Assembly (NCBI GenBank): GCA_022819505.1
Contig: JAJEHD010000018.1
Location: 186,001 to 250,000 of the forward strand
Direction: 5' to 3'
Origin: Acidimicrobiia bacterium
Lineage (GTDB): Bacteria > Actinomycetota > Acidimicrobiia > Acidimicrobiales > Aldehydirespiratoraceae
Length of the DNA: 64,000 bases
Positions 42,529 through 51,322 of the stretch are shown piece by piece (within the stretch, counting starts at the first letter, position 1; every line of letters starts with the position of its first letter). The position numbers and the translations under genes were made by a program. The notes under the pieces are model-generated. The model saw nothing but the letters and a program-made list of their open reading frames with translations, was not told the DNA's origin and made no database searches.

Positions 42529-44169
42529 CTAGCGCCTGACCCGGAGGAGCGGCCAAGGATCGGGCTCGCCGGCGATGTCGACCACCACCATCGACGGTCC
42601 CGGATGGGCCAGAGACCTCTCCAGCACCGCCGGCAAGGTGTCGGGGCCACTGGCCCGCTCTGTTCGCACGCCGAAGCTCTCCCCGAACGCGATCCAGTCG
42701 GGGTTGCGCAGTGTCGAGGCGATGGTCCTGTCCGGCCCGAAGCGCTGCCGCTGCAGGCGCTGGACGTTGCCGTAGGCGCCGTTGTCGAACAGCAGCACGG
42801 TGGTATCGATGCCGTGCTGCACCGCGGTGGCCAGCTCGGTGGCGGTGAACAGCATGCCGCCGTCGCCGACGATGGTGAGCTGGGCCCGGTCCCGGGTCGC
42901 GGCCGCGGCGCCGATGCCGTGGGCGACCCCCGCGCCGAGCGTCCCGGCCCCGCCGGTAGCCAGGTACGTCCGGGGTCGGCGGTGTTCGTAGGCGATATGG
43001 GCGACGAAGGCGATCTGGGTCACATCCTCGACGATGATCCCGTCGTCGGGCATCACCGACCGGATGGCCCTCAGGTAGCTGAGCTGGGGCTCCAGACGGG
43101 CGATGCGCTCGAAGTGCCGGGTCCGCAGCTCGGCCAGTTCCCCAGTGCGATCCTGGCGGCGGCGGTTGTGCCGGCCCAGGGCGTCGATCAGCAGCCGGCA
43201 CGCCTCGCCGGCGTCGCCGTGCACGCCGACGGTGCCGGTGCCGTAGCGGTCGAGCTCGTCCGGGTCGACGTTGATCTGCACGATCTGCTGGTCGTCGCCG
43301 ACGCCCCACTCGACATTCGGGAACTCCATCCGGGTGCCGATGCCCACCACCACATCCGAGCTGGGCCAAAGGTCGCGGCCCATCGTCAGGTAGGCGTGCA
43401 GGCGGTGGCGGGTGTCGAGCACCCCGAGGCCCATGTAGCGGGCGAACACCGGCGCCTCCAGCATCTCGGCCAGCTCCCTCACCGGCTCGGACGCGTCCTG
43501 GGCGCCCCCTCCCACCATGATCAGGGGACGCTGGGCCCGGCCCAGGACCCGGGCGGCTTCCTCGATCTGCCCGCCGTCGATCGGGGGCATGGCGGCGCGG
43601 GGCGCGTCGAGGACGCCGTCGGCCGGCTGGCTCCACACGTCGACCGGGACCTCAACGGCCACCGGTCGGGGAGTCCCCGACACCAGCTCGTCGACCGCTT
43701 GCTGCCACACGCCCGCGGCGTCGACGCCGCCGCCGATGTAGCCGGTGTGTTTGGTCAGCTGGCGCAGCACGGCCGCCGGATCGGGCAGGTCGTGCAGTAT
43801 TCCCGTGCTGCGACCGCGCCACACCGACGGCACCGAGCCGATCAGGGCCAGCACTCGGGCGTTGCCCCAGTAGGCGCTGGTGAGACCGGCCGCGGCGTTG
43901 AGCATTCCCGGACCGGGCACTACGCACAGCGCGGCCGGCCGGCCCGTCACCTGGGCCGCGCCCAGGGCCATGTAGGCCGCTCCCTGTTCGTGGCGGGTCA
44001 CGACCGGCCTGATGTCGCGGGCGTCGACCAGTGCGTCGAAGAAGTCGTCGTTCTGTACGCCCGGGAGGCAGAACAGCGTGTCCACGCCCACCGCCCGGAG
44101 CGCCTCGACCGCGAGCCCGGCCACGGTTGCGGGCCGGCGCGACGTGCTCCCGGCGCCGATCGCGGTCAT
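42529..44169 (-). CDS. Thiamine pyrophosphate-dependent enzyme, acetolactate-synthase-like
   Basis: A 546-residue TPP enzyme. ATG 44169 is chosen; upstream residues are not family-like. The N-terminal domain has RHEQGAAYMALGAAQVTGRPA with the catalytic Glu. The C-terminal TPP/Mg site is GDGGMLFTATELATA followed by FDNGAYGNVQ. This is the acetolactate synthase/benzoylformate decarboxylase/oxalyl-CoA decarboxylase superfamily. Placed between an FAH-family gene and livHMGF, a 2-oxo-acid decarboxylase or carboligase of the same aromatic pathway is more likely than valine synthesis; there is no small-subunit gene. Confidence 0.87.
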   Translation of the reverse strand: MTAIGAGSTSRRPATVAGLAVEALRAVGVDTLFCLPGVQNDDFFDALVDARDIRPVVTRHEQGAAYMALGAAQVTGRPAALCVVPGPGMLNAAAGLTSAYWGNARVLALIGSVPSVWRGRSTGILHDLPDPAAVLRQLTKHTGYIGGGVDAAGVWQQAVDELVSGTPRPVAVEVPVDVWSQPADGVLDAPRAAMPPIDGGQIEEAARVLGRAQRPLIMVGGGAQDASEPVRELAEMLEAPVFARYMGLGVLDTRHRLHAYLTMGRDLWPSSDVVVGIGTRMEFPNVEWGVGDDQQIVQINVDPDELDRYGTGTVGVHGDAGEACRLLIDALGRHNRRRQDRTGELAELRTRHFERIARLEPQLSYLRAIRSVMPDDGIIVEDVTQIAFVAHIAYEHRRPRTYLATGGAGTLGAGVAHGIGAAAATRDRAQLTIVGDGGMLFTATELATAVQHGIDTTVLLFDNGAYGNVQRLQRQRFGPDRTIASTLRNPDWIAFGESFGVRTERASGPDTLPAVLERSLAHPGPSMVVVDIAGEPDPWPLLRVRR

Positions 44170-44203
44170 GGCTGGCCGTGCCTGCAGACCGACCGGCAGT
44201 CGC

Positions 44204-45040
44204 TCAGCCCACCACGCAGGTGTTGACCATCTCGCCCACACCCTCGATGGCGGTGCGCACCACCGCACCCGGCCACAGCCACTCCTGGGGTTCGCGGGCA
44301 TGTCCCACCCCGCTCGGTGTTCCGGTGGCGATGATGTCGCCCGGATCGAGAGTCAGGATCGTGCTCAGGTCGGCCACCAGCTCGGCCGGCCCGAAGACCA
44401 GCTGATCGGTGTTGGAGGACTGCTTGGTGACCCCGTCGACGGTGCAGCTCACGTCGAGCCCGCGGCCGTCTCCGATCTCGTCGGCGGTGACCAGCGCCGG
44501 TCCGACCGGGGTCGACCCTTCGAAGGTCTTGCCGGCCAGCATCTGTGTGGTACGCCTCTGCCAGTCGCGGATCGACACGTCGTTGAGGACGGTGAAGCCG
44601 GCGATGGCCGCGAGGGCCTCGTCCGGTCCGGCATTGCGCACCTCGCGGCCGATCACGACCGCCAGCTCGACTTCCCAGTCGGCTTTGGTGGACACCTCCG
44701 GCGGCGGTAACCGGATCGGGTCGTACGGCCCGGTGAGCGCCCTGCGATACTTGGCGAAGTAGATCGGCGCCTTCGGCAGCGGGTTGTTGGTCTCCTCAGC
44801 GTGATCGCGGTAGTTCAGCCCGACGCAGGCGATCTTGTCGGGGGCGGGCACTACTGGAGCCAGGTCGGCGCCCTCCAGCGGCATCACGCCGCCCGAATCT
44901 CCGACGGGCACCGAGCCCGACGTGACCGGTCCGGCCGCCAGGACAGCCCGGACGTCTGGCGCGTCGAGCAGGACTATCTCGTCGCCGGCCACCCGGCCGG
45001 CCCGGGTGGCTCCGTCGATCCGGACGGTCACGAGTCGCAT
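44204..45040 (-). CDS. Fumarylacetoacetate hydrolase family protein
   Basis: A 278-residue FAH-family enzyme. Core motifs are CVGLNYRDHAEETNN, DWEVELAVVIGREV with metal-binding Glu residues, NDVSIRDWQRR and GDIIATGTPSGVG. Family members cleave or decarboxylate beta-diketo and oxo acids produced by ring cleavage. It is 30 bases downstream of the ligB gene and 34 upstream of the TPP-enzyme gene in a leftward run, so it most likely acts on the product of that dioxygenase. A second FAH paralogue is at 28098. Confidence 0.88.
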   Translation of the reverse strand: MRLVTVRIDGATRAGRVAGDEIVLLDAPDVRAVLAAGPVTSGSVPVGDSGGVMPLEGADLAPVVPAPDKIACVGLNYRDHAEETNNPLPKAPIYFAKYRRALTGPYDPIRLPPPEVSTKADWEVELAVVIGREVRNAGPDEALAAIAGFTVLNDVSIRDWQRRTTQMLAGKTFEGSTPVGPALVTADEIGDGRGLDVSCTVDGVTKQSSNTDQLVFGPAELVADLSTILTLDPGDIIATGTPSGVGHAREPQEWLWPGAVVRTAIEGVGEMVNTCVVG

Positions 45041-45070
45041 GGATCTCTCCGGTTGGGTGGGGGACGGGGT

Positions 45071-45889
45071 CTAGCTGATCTCGATGTCGGCGACGGTGCA
45101 GCCGACCGCGAATATCGGGATGGGAGCGTAGAAGTGCACCGTGCCGCGCCCGGCACCGGCCGCGGCGGCGGCAATGTACGTTCGGATCTCGAAGCCGCCC
45201 TGGCCGGCGTCGAGATAGGTGTCGGTGTCGCCGTAGGCGCACAGCCGCTCACGGTCGCCGGCGCACCAGCGGTCGAGGAAGTCGCGGTCCCAGGCTTCGT
45301 TGATGCGTCCCGAGTCGGGGGTGGCCGGCCAGTGCGAGATGCCGCCGGTGCCGATCACCGCGATGCGCTCGGTGACGCCGTCGGCGGCCCGGCGCAGGGC
45401 TTCGCCGAAGGCCCACGCCCTCGACAGCGGGGTCAGCGGCGGACCCTGGCAGTTGATGTTGGCCGGGATGATGGGAACATCGAAGCGGGGTGTCAGGAAG
45501 TGCAGCGGCACCGCGATGCCGTGGTCGAGACGCCACTCCTCGGCGTAGGCCACGTCACAGGTGCGCATGATCGCCTCGATGAGGCGTTGGGACAGCTCCG
45601 GGTTGCCGGGGGCGCGGAATCTGTCGATGCGAAGCCATTCGGGGTCCTCGATGGGTCCCTCGTAGTAGCCGGCCATGCCCATGGCGAAGGCGGGCATGTT
45701 GTTCATGAAGAAGTTGGCGAAGTGCTCCGCGGCGATCACGACCAGAGCATCGGGCTCGGTCGCCTCCATCCGCATCCGCATGGCGTCGTAGGCGGCGTAG
45801 AACGCGTCGCGCACCTCCGGATCGGCCCGCTCGGCGCGGCCGGTGATGCCGGGGGCGTGGCTGCACACCCCCGCATACACCAGAGGCAT
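45071..45889 (-). CDS. Class III extradiol dioxygenase, LigB-like catalytic subunit
   Basis: A 272-residue LigB-superfamily protein, the iron-binding subunit of protocatechuate-4,5-dioxygenase-type enzymes. Probable Fe(II) ligands are His11 (VCSHAPG), His56 (AAEHFANFF) and Glu234 (GGFEIRTYIA); the acid/base His is in GTGGISHWP. These enzymes open catechol-type rings next to the hydroxyls. The ATG overlaps the stop of the ligA gene (TGATG), so the two subunits are made together. The actual ring substrate (protocatechuate, gallate, homoprotocatechuate or other) is not settled. Confidence 0.9.
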   Translation of the reverse strand: MPLVYAGVCSHAPGITGRAERADPEVRDAFYAAYDAMRMRMEATEPDALVVIAAEHFANFFMNNMPAFAMGMAGYYEGPIEDPEWLRIDRFRAPGNPELSQRLIEAIMRTCDVAYAEEWRLDHGIAVPLHFLTPRFDVPIIPANINCQGPPLTPLSRAWAFGEALRRAADGVTERIAVIGTGGISHWPATPDSGRINEAWDRDFLDRWCAGDRERLCAYGDTDTYLDAGQGGFEIRTYIAAAAAGAGRGTVHFYAPIPIFAVGCTVADIEIS

Positions 45890-46248
45890 CAGCCCGGATT
45901 CCCGCCCGAGACGTGGCCCAGGCGACGGCTGTGGGCCTCCACGCCCTCGTAGCCGGCCAGCGCGTACACACCGGCTCGCACCGGCCCGTGGCGTTCGACG
46001 CCGTCGCGCATGCGCTGGAGGTAGTCGGACCATTCGATCCCGCAGAACGCCGCGAAGTGCATCAGGATCTGGCCGTTGACGCCGATGTGGTAGAGCAGCC
46101 CGATGTCGGGCTCGAGGAGGGCGCCCCGTTCCTCCTCGTCGAGGTCGTAGCGAGCGATCGCCTGCTGCGGATCGGTGCGGTAGGCCTGCTGGACCCGCTC
46201 GTCGCGGTTGAGCTCGTACAGGAACTTCTGCACGTTGTACAGGCTCAT
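45889..46248 (-). CDS. LigA-like small subunit of extradiol dioxygenase
   Basis: A 119-residue helical protein of the LigA family, the small subunit that caps the active site of LigAB dioxygenases. SLYNVQKFLYELNRDERVQQ at the start and LYHIGVNGQILMHFAAFCGI (in part: GVNGQILMHFA) are typical. It is the first gene of the leftward run ligA-ligB-FAH-TPP enzyme-livHMGF-dehydrogenase. The promoter must lie in the 82 bases between it and the divergent thioesterase gene. Confidence 0.88.
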   Translation of the reverse strand: MSLYNVQKFLYELNRDERVQQAYRTDPQQAIARYDLDEEERGALLEPDIGLLYHIGVNGQILMHFAAFCGIEWSDYLQRMRDGVERHGPVRAGVYALAGYEGVEAHSRRLGHVSGGNPG

Positions 46249-46330
46249 CGAAGCGCCAGACTACCAGCGTGTTCTGCGCTGCCCTGAGGGCTCGGCCGGC
46301 GGGCGCCCGGTGTCGACGGACCGCTCCGGT

Positions 46331-47122
46331 ATGAGCCGATTCGACGCCGAGACGGCGGTGGAGCCCGTCGGCGACGGCCTGTGGGCCACCCACCTGTCGG
46401 CCGGTTGGAACATCGGCGGCAACAGCAATGGCGGCTACGCGCTCACGTCGGTGCTGCGGGCCATGCGCTCGCTGGTGCCGCAGGTCGATCCGATCTCGGT
46501 CACCACCCATTTCCTGCGCCCGGGCCAGGGCGACACCGACGCCGAGGTGCGGGCAACGGTGGTCCGATCAGGCCGCACGGTGAGCACGCTGAGAGGATCG
46601 CTGTGGCAGGAGGGCAAGCAGCGACTCGAAGTGATGGCCGCCTTCTCGAACCTGCCGGCCGGCGGCCGCGGCGGGCCCGAGATAGCCGAGGCGCCGCCCG
46701 TGATCCCGCCGCCGGAGGACTGCGTCCACCGGGACTCCCTCGAGCAGGGGGTGGACCTGCCGATCCTGTCCCGGGTGGATGTGCACGTGCACCCCGACCA
46801 CGCTCCTGCGGCCGCCAGTGACCGGGCCCTGATCGACGGATGGATCCGTTTCAGCGACGGCACCGATCCGTCCACGCTGGCGCTGCCGTTCTTCGCGGAC
46901 GCCCTGCCGCCGTCGCTCTACCCGCTGCTCGGCTACATCGGGTGGGTGCCGACGATCGAGCTGACCGTTCACCCCCGCCGGATCCCGGCGCCGGGCTGGT
47001 TGCAGGTCCGCCAGGAGAGCCACGACCTCCACGACGGCCGGATGATCGAGTCGGGCTCGCTGTGGGACGCCACCGGCGCGCTGGTGGCCTCCTCCCGCCA
47101 GATCGGTCTGCTGCTCACCTGA
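46331..47122 (+). CDS. TesB-like acyl-CoA thioesterase family protein
   Basis: A 263-residue double-hotdog protein of the acyl-CoA thioesterase family (4HBT_3 type). The N-terminal hotdog has WNIGGNSNGGYALTSVLRAM, and the C-terminal half has WIGWVPTIELTVH-like strands (GYIGWVPTIELTVH) ending with SSRQIGLLL. ATG 46331 is the first start that gives a family-like N-terminus. It is divergent from the lig-liv operon and may be controlled from the same region, but a role in that pathway is only a guess. Confidence 0.85.
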   Translation: MSRFDAETAVEPVGDGLWATHLSAGWNIGGNSNGGYALTSVLRAMRSLVPQVDPISVTTHFLRPGQGDTDAEVRATVVRSGRTVSTLRGSLWQEGKQRLEVMAAFSNLPAGGRGGPEIAEAPPVIPPPEDCVHRDSLEQGVDLPILSRVDVHVHPDHAPAAASDRALIDGWIRFSDGTDPSTLALPFFADALPPSLYPLLGYIGWVPTIELTVHPRRIPAPGWLQVRQESHDLHDGRMIESGSLWDATGALVASSRQIGLLLT

Positions 47123-47137
47123 GCGAGAGCCGCGCCG

Positions 47138-48349
47138 CTACTGGTAGATGACCACGTCGGGCACCGGCTCCATCGCCTGGACCTCCTCCGGGGTCATCAA
47201 CGGCGTGTCCTGGGTGAAGAACAGCTTGAACGCCGGTCGCTGCGACGGCTCGGTGATGGCGAACAGCCGGTAGCCCCGGAGCTTGGCACCGGGGGTCCCG
47301 ATGCCGTCCATGTCGATCGACAACTCGACGCCGGGCTGCGGCTCGATCACGTCGCGGTGGTGCAGCATCCGGCCGGCGAACTGGTGCACCATCAGGATCT
47401 TGGTGGGCAGGTCCTCGGACTCCACGAGCGCCGAGAGGTACTCCAGCACCTCGTTCACCTGGTCGCCGGTGATGCCGCCGATGGCCCGTCCCGGACGGAC
47501 CCCCAGCGGCGCGGTCGCGAACTCCGGGTCCAGGGCCATGTGCACGAAGGGCTCCTTCAGGAAGTCCTCGAGGAGCTTCACCTCCGCCAGCGGGTCGCTC
47601 CAGCCGATCTGGTTGTCGATGAACAGGAGCAGCCCGTGCTCGCGGGCCGCTTCCACGTAGGCGGCGATGCGATCATGGGAGAGCCGGTAGATCCAGGTTC
47701 CGTCCGATGTGGGGTTGGCCTGGGCGACGCCCGTGATGAGGTGGAAGGCACCGATCGCGCCGCGCGGCCCGTTCAGCCGGTCGTAGCGGTCGACCCACAC
47801 GGCGATCTGCTCGGCCACCTCGTCGGGCGTTCCGTGGCCGAGAACCCCCATCGCGGGCACGCCGGGGTGGCCGTAGAAGGCGACGACCTGGGCCGCCGGT
47901 GGGTCCAGTACCACGGGCGACGACCAAAGCCAGACGCCGCGCTGGCTGCTCGCATACAGCAAGCGCTGCCGCGGCAGCAGGCGCTCGCCCCAGCCGCCGT
48001 CGAGGGGGCGTGCCTTCAGCGCGACCGTGACGACCCCGTCGGCGAGTCGCCGTGCCACAACGCGGGCCTCGGCGCCCTGGAGGGCGATGGGGGAGGTCGA
48101 CAGCCAGCGGGAGCCCTTGCCGGGGGCGGGCATGAAGCGCCTGGGTGGCAGCAGGGACTCTCCCCACGCGCCTTCGGAGCGCACCTGCATTGCCACCTCG
48201 ACCCGCCCGTCCTCGAGGAACCGGGCGCCGATTCGTGTCTCGATTCCTCCCTCCGGCACCTCCTGCTGGCCCGCGGCCACCGGAGCCCCCCACGCCAGCG
48301 CCACCGAGATCACGAGCGCGGCGGCGACCGCGCCTGTGCCTCGTCTCAC
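47138..48349 (-). CDS. Secreted hypothetical protein with internal repeat and barrel-like domain
   Basis: A 403-residue exported protein. A signal peptide ends near VAAGQQ (about residue 28). Two copies of a roughly 50-residue repeat follow: one around GAWGESLLPPRRF and one around GGWGERLLPRQRL. The C-terminal 270 residues resemble a TIM-barrel hydrolase-like fold (VAFYGHPG, LLLFIDNQIGW, HMALDPEF, LMVHQFAG) without catalytic residues I can name. Similar proteins occur in acidimicrobial genomes. It follows the binding-protein gene by 16 bases in the same direction. Confidence 0.75.
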   Translation of the reverse strand: MRRGTGAVAAALVISVALAWGAPVAAGQQEVPEGGIETRIGARFLEDGRVEVAMQVRSEGAWGESLLPPRRFMPAPGKGSRWLSTSPIALQGAEARVVARRLADGVVTVALKARPLDGGWGERLLPRQRLLYASSQRGVWLWSSPVVLDPPAAQVVAFYGHPGVPAMGVLGHGTPDEVAEQIAVWVDRYDRLNGPRGAIGAFHLITGVAQANPTSDGTWIYRLSHDRIAAYVEAAREHGLLLFIDNQIGWSDPLAEVKLLEDFLKEPFVHMALDPEFATAPLGVRPGRAIGGITGDQVNEVLEYLSALVESEDLPTKILMVHQFAGRMLHHRDVIEPQPGVELSIDMDGIGTPGAKLRGYRLFAITEPSQRPAFKLFFTQDTPLMTPEEVQAMEPVPDVVIYQ

Positions 48350-48365
48350 TCCGACCTGGACCTGA

Positions 48366-49688
48366 TCAAGCGCCGGGCTCGGGGGCGAACTCGAAGACGA
48401 CGTTGGACAGGCTGGCTTCGATGTCGTCGGGATCGAGGTGGTGGATGACGGTCGTTTTCTGCGAGCCGCAGTCCCCGAAGCTGTCGCAGCTGATGGTGCC
48501 GATGATGCCGCCGTACCCGTTCACGGTGTTCAGGAACTGCCTGACCCCGGCGCGGTCGATGACCAGAGCGCCGTCGTCCACTCGGGAAGCGGCCGCGATC
48601 GCCTCCAGCAGCAGGGTGGTGGCGTCGTAGGCGTGGGCCCAGTACGGCGCTGAGGGCGCTTCGCCGTATGTCTGTTCGTACGTCGACAGCAGGGTCTCGG
48701 GGGTCTTGCCGGTGCTCTGGTTGGAGGTGGCCCCGAACCGCAGGTCCGGCCCCGAGATATAGACACCGGCCGACTGCGGCAGCGACATGAACCCGTCGTT
48801 GAGCAGGGCCGCGTCGGTGAGCAGCACGGTCTCCGCCAGGCCCGGCACTCCGGGCGCCTGATCGGTCAGGAAGTCCCCGGCCGGCTGGAAGATGGGAAAG
48901 AACAGGGCCTCGGGGCTGCCGGTCGCGACCTCGGTCAGCACCGGCACCATGTCGGTGTCCTCCTTGTTGATGGCCGCGAACCCGGTGACCGTGCCGCCCA
49001 GCCGCTCGAAGCTGTCGGCGAAGGCCTGCGCGATCGACCGGGAGTACGGATCACCGTCGTGAATGGCCGCGGCGGACGCTAGGCCGAGTCCCTCATGGGC
49101 GAAGCGGGCCATGGTTTCCCCGACGAACAGGCCGTTGTTGGAAGTCCGGTAGTAGCCGGTGCTGTGATTCAGGCCGGGGTTGCCGGCCAGGTCGGAGGTG
49201 AGCGTGGGCGACGTGTTGGACGGCGCGAAGAGCACCATGCCAGCGGCGGTCACCAGGGGCGCGGCGGCGACGGCCGCGGTGGAGCACGACGGCCCGATCA
49301 CGCCGACCACGTCCTCGTCGGCGATGATGGTCTGCGCCGCGGCCTGGGCTCCGTCGGATGAGCACAGGTCGTCGTAGCGGGTGCCGAGGTCGACGTCGAA
49401 GCCGTTCACCGGGCCGAAGTCCGCGACGGCCAGCTCGACGCCGCGCTGGTTGGGGATGCCCAGGTAGGCCACGTCCCCGGTGATGGTGTTGAGCGACCGG
49501 ATCTGGATGGCCTCGCCGGCGGGCACCTCCACGACGCCTAGGGACCCGTCGCCGAGGTGGTCGGACTCGGGAGCATGGGCGACGTCGTCGTCACCGCCGC
49601 AAGCTGCCGCCACCAGCAACGCAGCGAGCACTGCACCGCGAGCCGCCATGGGCCCTCGACGCTGCACCAGCCGGTTCATGGGAGCCAT
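48366..49688 (-). CDS. ABC transporter substrate-binding lipoprotein, LivK-like
   Basis: A 440-residue type I periplasmic binding protein (Peripla_BP_6). The signal ends in LLVAAACGG, a lipobox. Family segments are NTITGDVAYLGIPNQRGVELAV (in part: GIPNQRGVELAV), VVGVIGPSCSTAAVAAAPLV and AAAIHDGDPYSRSIAQ. It is the only LivK-type protein in the window and the likely partner of LivHMGF at 38-42 kb, though it is encoded in another leftward unit with an acyl-CoA ligase. Its ligand is unknown. Confidence 0.9.
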   Translation of the reverse strand: MAPMNRLVQRRGPMAARGAVLAALLVAAACGGDDDVAHAPESDHLGDGSLGVVEVPAGEAIQIRSLNTITGDVAYLGIPNQRGVELAVADFGPVNGFDVDLGTRYDDLCSSDGAQAAAQTIIADEDVVGVIGPSCSTAAVAAAPLVTAAGMVLFAPSNTSPTLTSDLAGNPGLNHSTGYYRTSNNGLFVGETMARFAHEGLGLASAAAIHDGDPYSRSIAQAFADSFERLGGTVTGFAAINKEDTDMVPVLTEVATGSPEALFFPIFQPAGDFLTDQAPGVPGLAETVLLTDAALLNDGFMSLPQSAGVYISGPDLRFGATSNQSTGKTPETLLSTYEQTYGEAPSAPYWAHAYDATTLLLEAIAAASRVDDGALVIDRAGVRQFLNTVNGYGGIIGTISCDSFGDCGSQKTTVIHHLDPDDIEASLSNVVFEFAPEPGA

Positions 49689-49717
49689 TATTCCCCGGCG
49701 TAGGCGGCCGGGCGCGT

Positions 49718-51163
49718 CTATTTCGAAAACAGGTCGGCGTAGCGCGCCCGGAGCTCGGCCTTGAGGACCTTGCCCATGGCGTTGCGGGGGAGCGCTTCGA
49801 CCGTCACGAAACGCTTGGGATGCTTGAAACGGGCGACGTCGGTGAGTGTGCCGGCCAGCTCCCGGGTCAGCCCGTCGCCAGATCCACCGGCACCGGGTTC
49901 GGGCACGACGAAGGCTGTGACCGCCTCGCCCAGGTCTGGATGGGCCAGACCCACCACCGCGGACTCGGCCACAGCCGGATGAGCATCGATGATCTGCTCG
50001 ATCTCCACCGGGTACACGTTGAGCCCCCCCGAGATGATCATGTCGGTGGCCCGTCCCTCGAGGGTCAGGCGACCGTCGCCGTCCAGGCGGCCCACGTCGC
50101 CGGTTATGAACCAGCCATCGGTTGTGCGGGACTCCGATGTGGCGTCAGGCCGCCGCCAGTAGCCGGGACCGACGTTGGGGCCGCTGACCTGCACCATCCC
50201 CGCTGCGCCCACCACCTCGGCGCCGTCGTCGTCGCAGACCCGCACCTCGACTCCCGGCAGAGCGAACCCCACCGTTCCCGCCACCCGGGCGCCGTCGTAG
50301 GGGTTGGACGTGATCATCAGGGCCTCGCTCATCCCGTAGCGCTCCAGCACGCGGCAGCCGGTGCGGCCGGCCACCGCCCGGTGGAGCTCGGCGGTCATCG
50401 GAGCCGACCCGGAAATCAGCAGGCGGATGCGGCTGCAGGCTGTCGCATCGAAGCCCTCCAGGGTCATGAGCCGGCTGTAGTGGGTGGGTACGCCCATCAT
50501 CACCGTCGCGTCGGGCAGGCTCGCCAGCGCCTCGCCGGCGTCGAAGCGTTCGAGGAAGATGACCTCGCAGGCGCTCAGCATGGCCGTGTGCAGCGCCACC
50601 ATCAGCCCGTGGACGTGGAAGATGGGCAGCGTGTGCAACAGCACGTCGGTCCGCTGGAAGGCCCAAGCCCGCTCGAGCGTGAGGGCGTTGCTGGCCAGGT
50701 TGCCGTGGGTGAGCATGGCGCCCTTGGGCCGTCCAGTAGTGCCCGACGTGTACACCAGCGCAGCGAGGTCGTCGGCTCCCTGGGGGACGGCACCGGGCGA
50801 CGGGTGAGCTCCGTCGAGCCCCGCGGCCAGGACACCCGGATCCTGCACCACCGCAGCCGGTTCGGCGTCGGCGACGAACCAGTCGACCTCGGCCGGGGTG
50901 TAGGCGGTGTTTAGGGGCACGTACACCGCGCCGAGACGCAGCACGCCCAGATACAGCGCAACGCCGTCCACGGACTTGGGCAGCTGCACCACCACCCGGT
51001 CGCCCGCCGACACGCCCAGGCTCCGCAGCCATCCAGTGGCCCGGGCCGACCGCTCGTCCATGTCCCCGTAGGTGATCGTCGCGCCGCCCGGCACCCGCAG
51101 GAACGGGCGGTGCAGGGCGGGCTCGAAGCGTCGCCGCAGCAGCGAGAAGAAGCCGTCGTCCAC
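49718..51163 (-). CDS. Malonyl-CoA synthetase-like acyl-CoA ligase
   Basis: A 481-residue ANL-family adenylate-forming enzyme. The P-loop is VYTSGTTGRPKGAMLTH, the A5 motif ERYGMSEALMI, the A7 motif FITGDVGRLD and the catalytic lysine is in RNAMGKVLKAEL. LPIFHVHGLMVALH is characteristic of malonate-CoA ligase (MatB), so malonate or methylmalonate is the best guess. It is upstream of the LivK-like gene (29-base gap). A 51-bp palindrome lies in the 159 bases between it and the divergent aroK gene. Confidence 0.88.
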   Translation of the reverse strand: MDDGFFSLLRRRFEPALHRPFLRVPGGATITYGDMDERSARATGWLRSLGVSAGDRVVVQLPKSVDGVALYLGVLRLGAVYVPLNTAYTPAEVDWFVADAEPAAVVQDPGVLAAGLDGAHPSPGAVPQGADDLAALVYTSGTTGRPKGAMLTHGNLASNALTLERAWAFQRTDVLLHTLPIFHVHGLMVALHTAMLSACEVIFLERFDAGEALASLPDATVMMGVPTHYSRLMTLEGFDATACSRIRLLISGSAPMTAELHRAVAGRTGCRVLERYGMSEALMITSNPYDGARVAGTVGFALPGVEVRVCDDDGAEVVGAAGMVQVSGPNVGPGYWRRPDATSESRTTDGWFITGDVGRLDGDGRLTLEGRATDMIISGGLNVYPVEIEQIIDAHPAVAESAVVGLAHPDLGEAVTAFVVPEPGAGGSGDGLTRELAGTLTDVARFKHPKRFVTVEALPRNAMGKVLKAELRARYADLFSK

Positions 51164-51224
51164 GCTGAGAGTCTGCCCGGCCGAGCCGTATGTACCTAGT
51201 GTTCCGATTCGAGGAGGTCTGCTG

Positions 51225-51275
51225 CGAACTTCAATGGGTTAACCACCGTATAGGTGGCAAACTCATTGAAGTTCG
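51225..51275. repeat. 51-bp palindromic element, copy 1
   Basis: A 23-base left arm (51225-51247, CGAACTTCAATGGGTTAACC then ACC), a 5-base loop GTATA and a 23-base right arm (51253-51275). The arms match at 20 of 23 positions. It lies between the divergent MatB-like and aroK genes. A second copy is at 61419, also between an acyl-CoA ligase gene and a divergent gene. Confidence 0.9.
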
Positions 51276-51322
51276 TGACGAACACGAGCTCCGACTCGCT
51301 CGGCCTCCTAGCCTCGTGGGGT

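Noticed and set aside
42529..44169. TPP enzyme as acetolactate synthase IlvB for valine synthesis
   Set aside because: There is no ilvN or ilvC nearby, and the gene sits inside a ring-cleavage and transport run.
42280..44226. 648-codon plus-strand frame opposite the TPP enzyme
   Set aside because: Same reason: the minus strand has catalytic motifs and coupled neighbours, while the plus frame has no recognisable fold.
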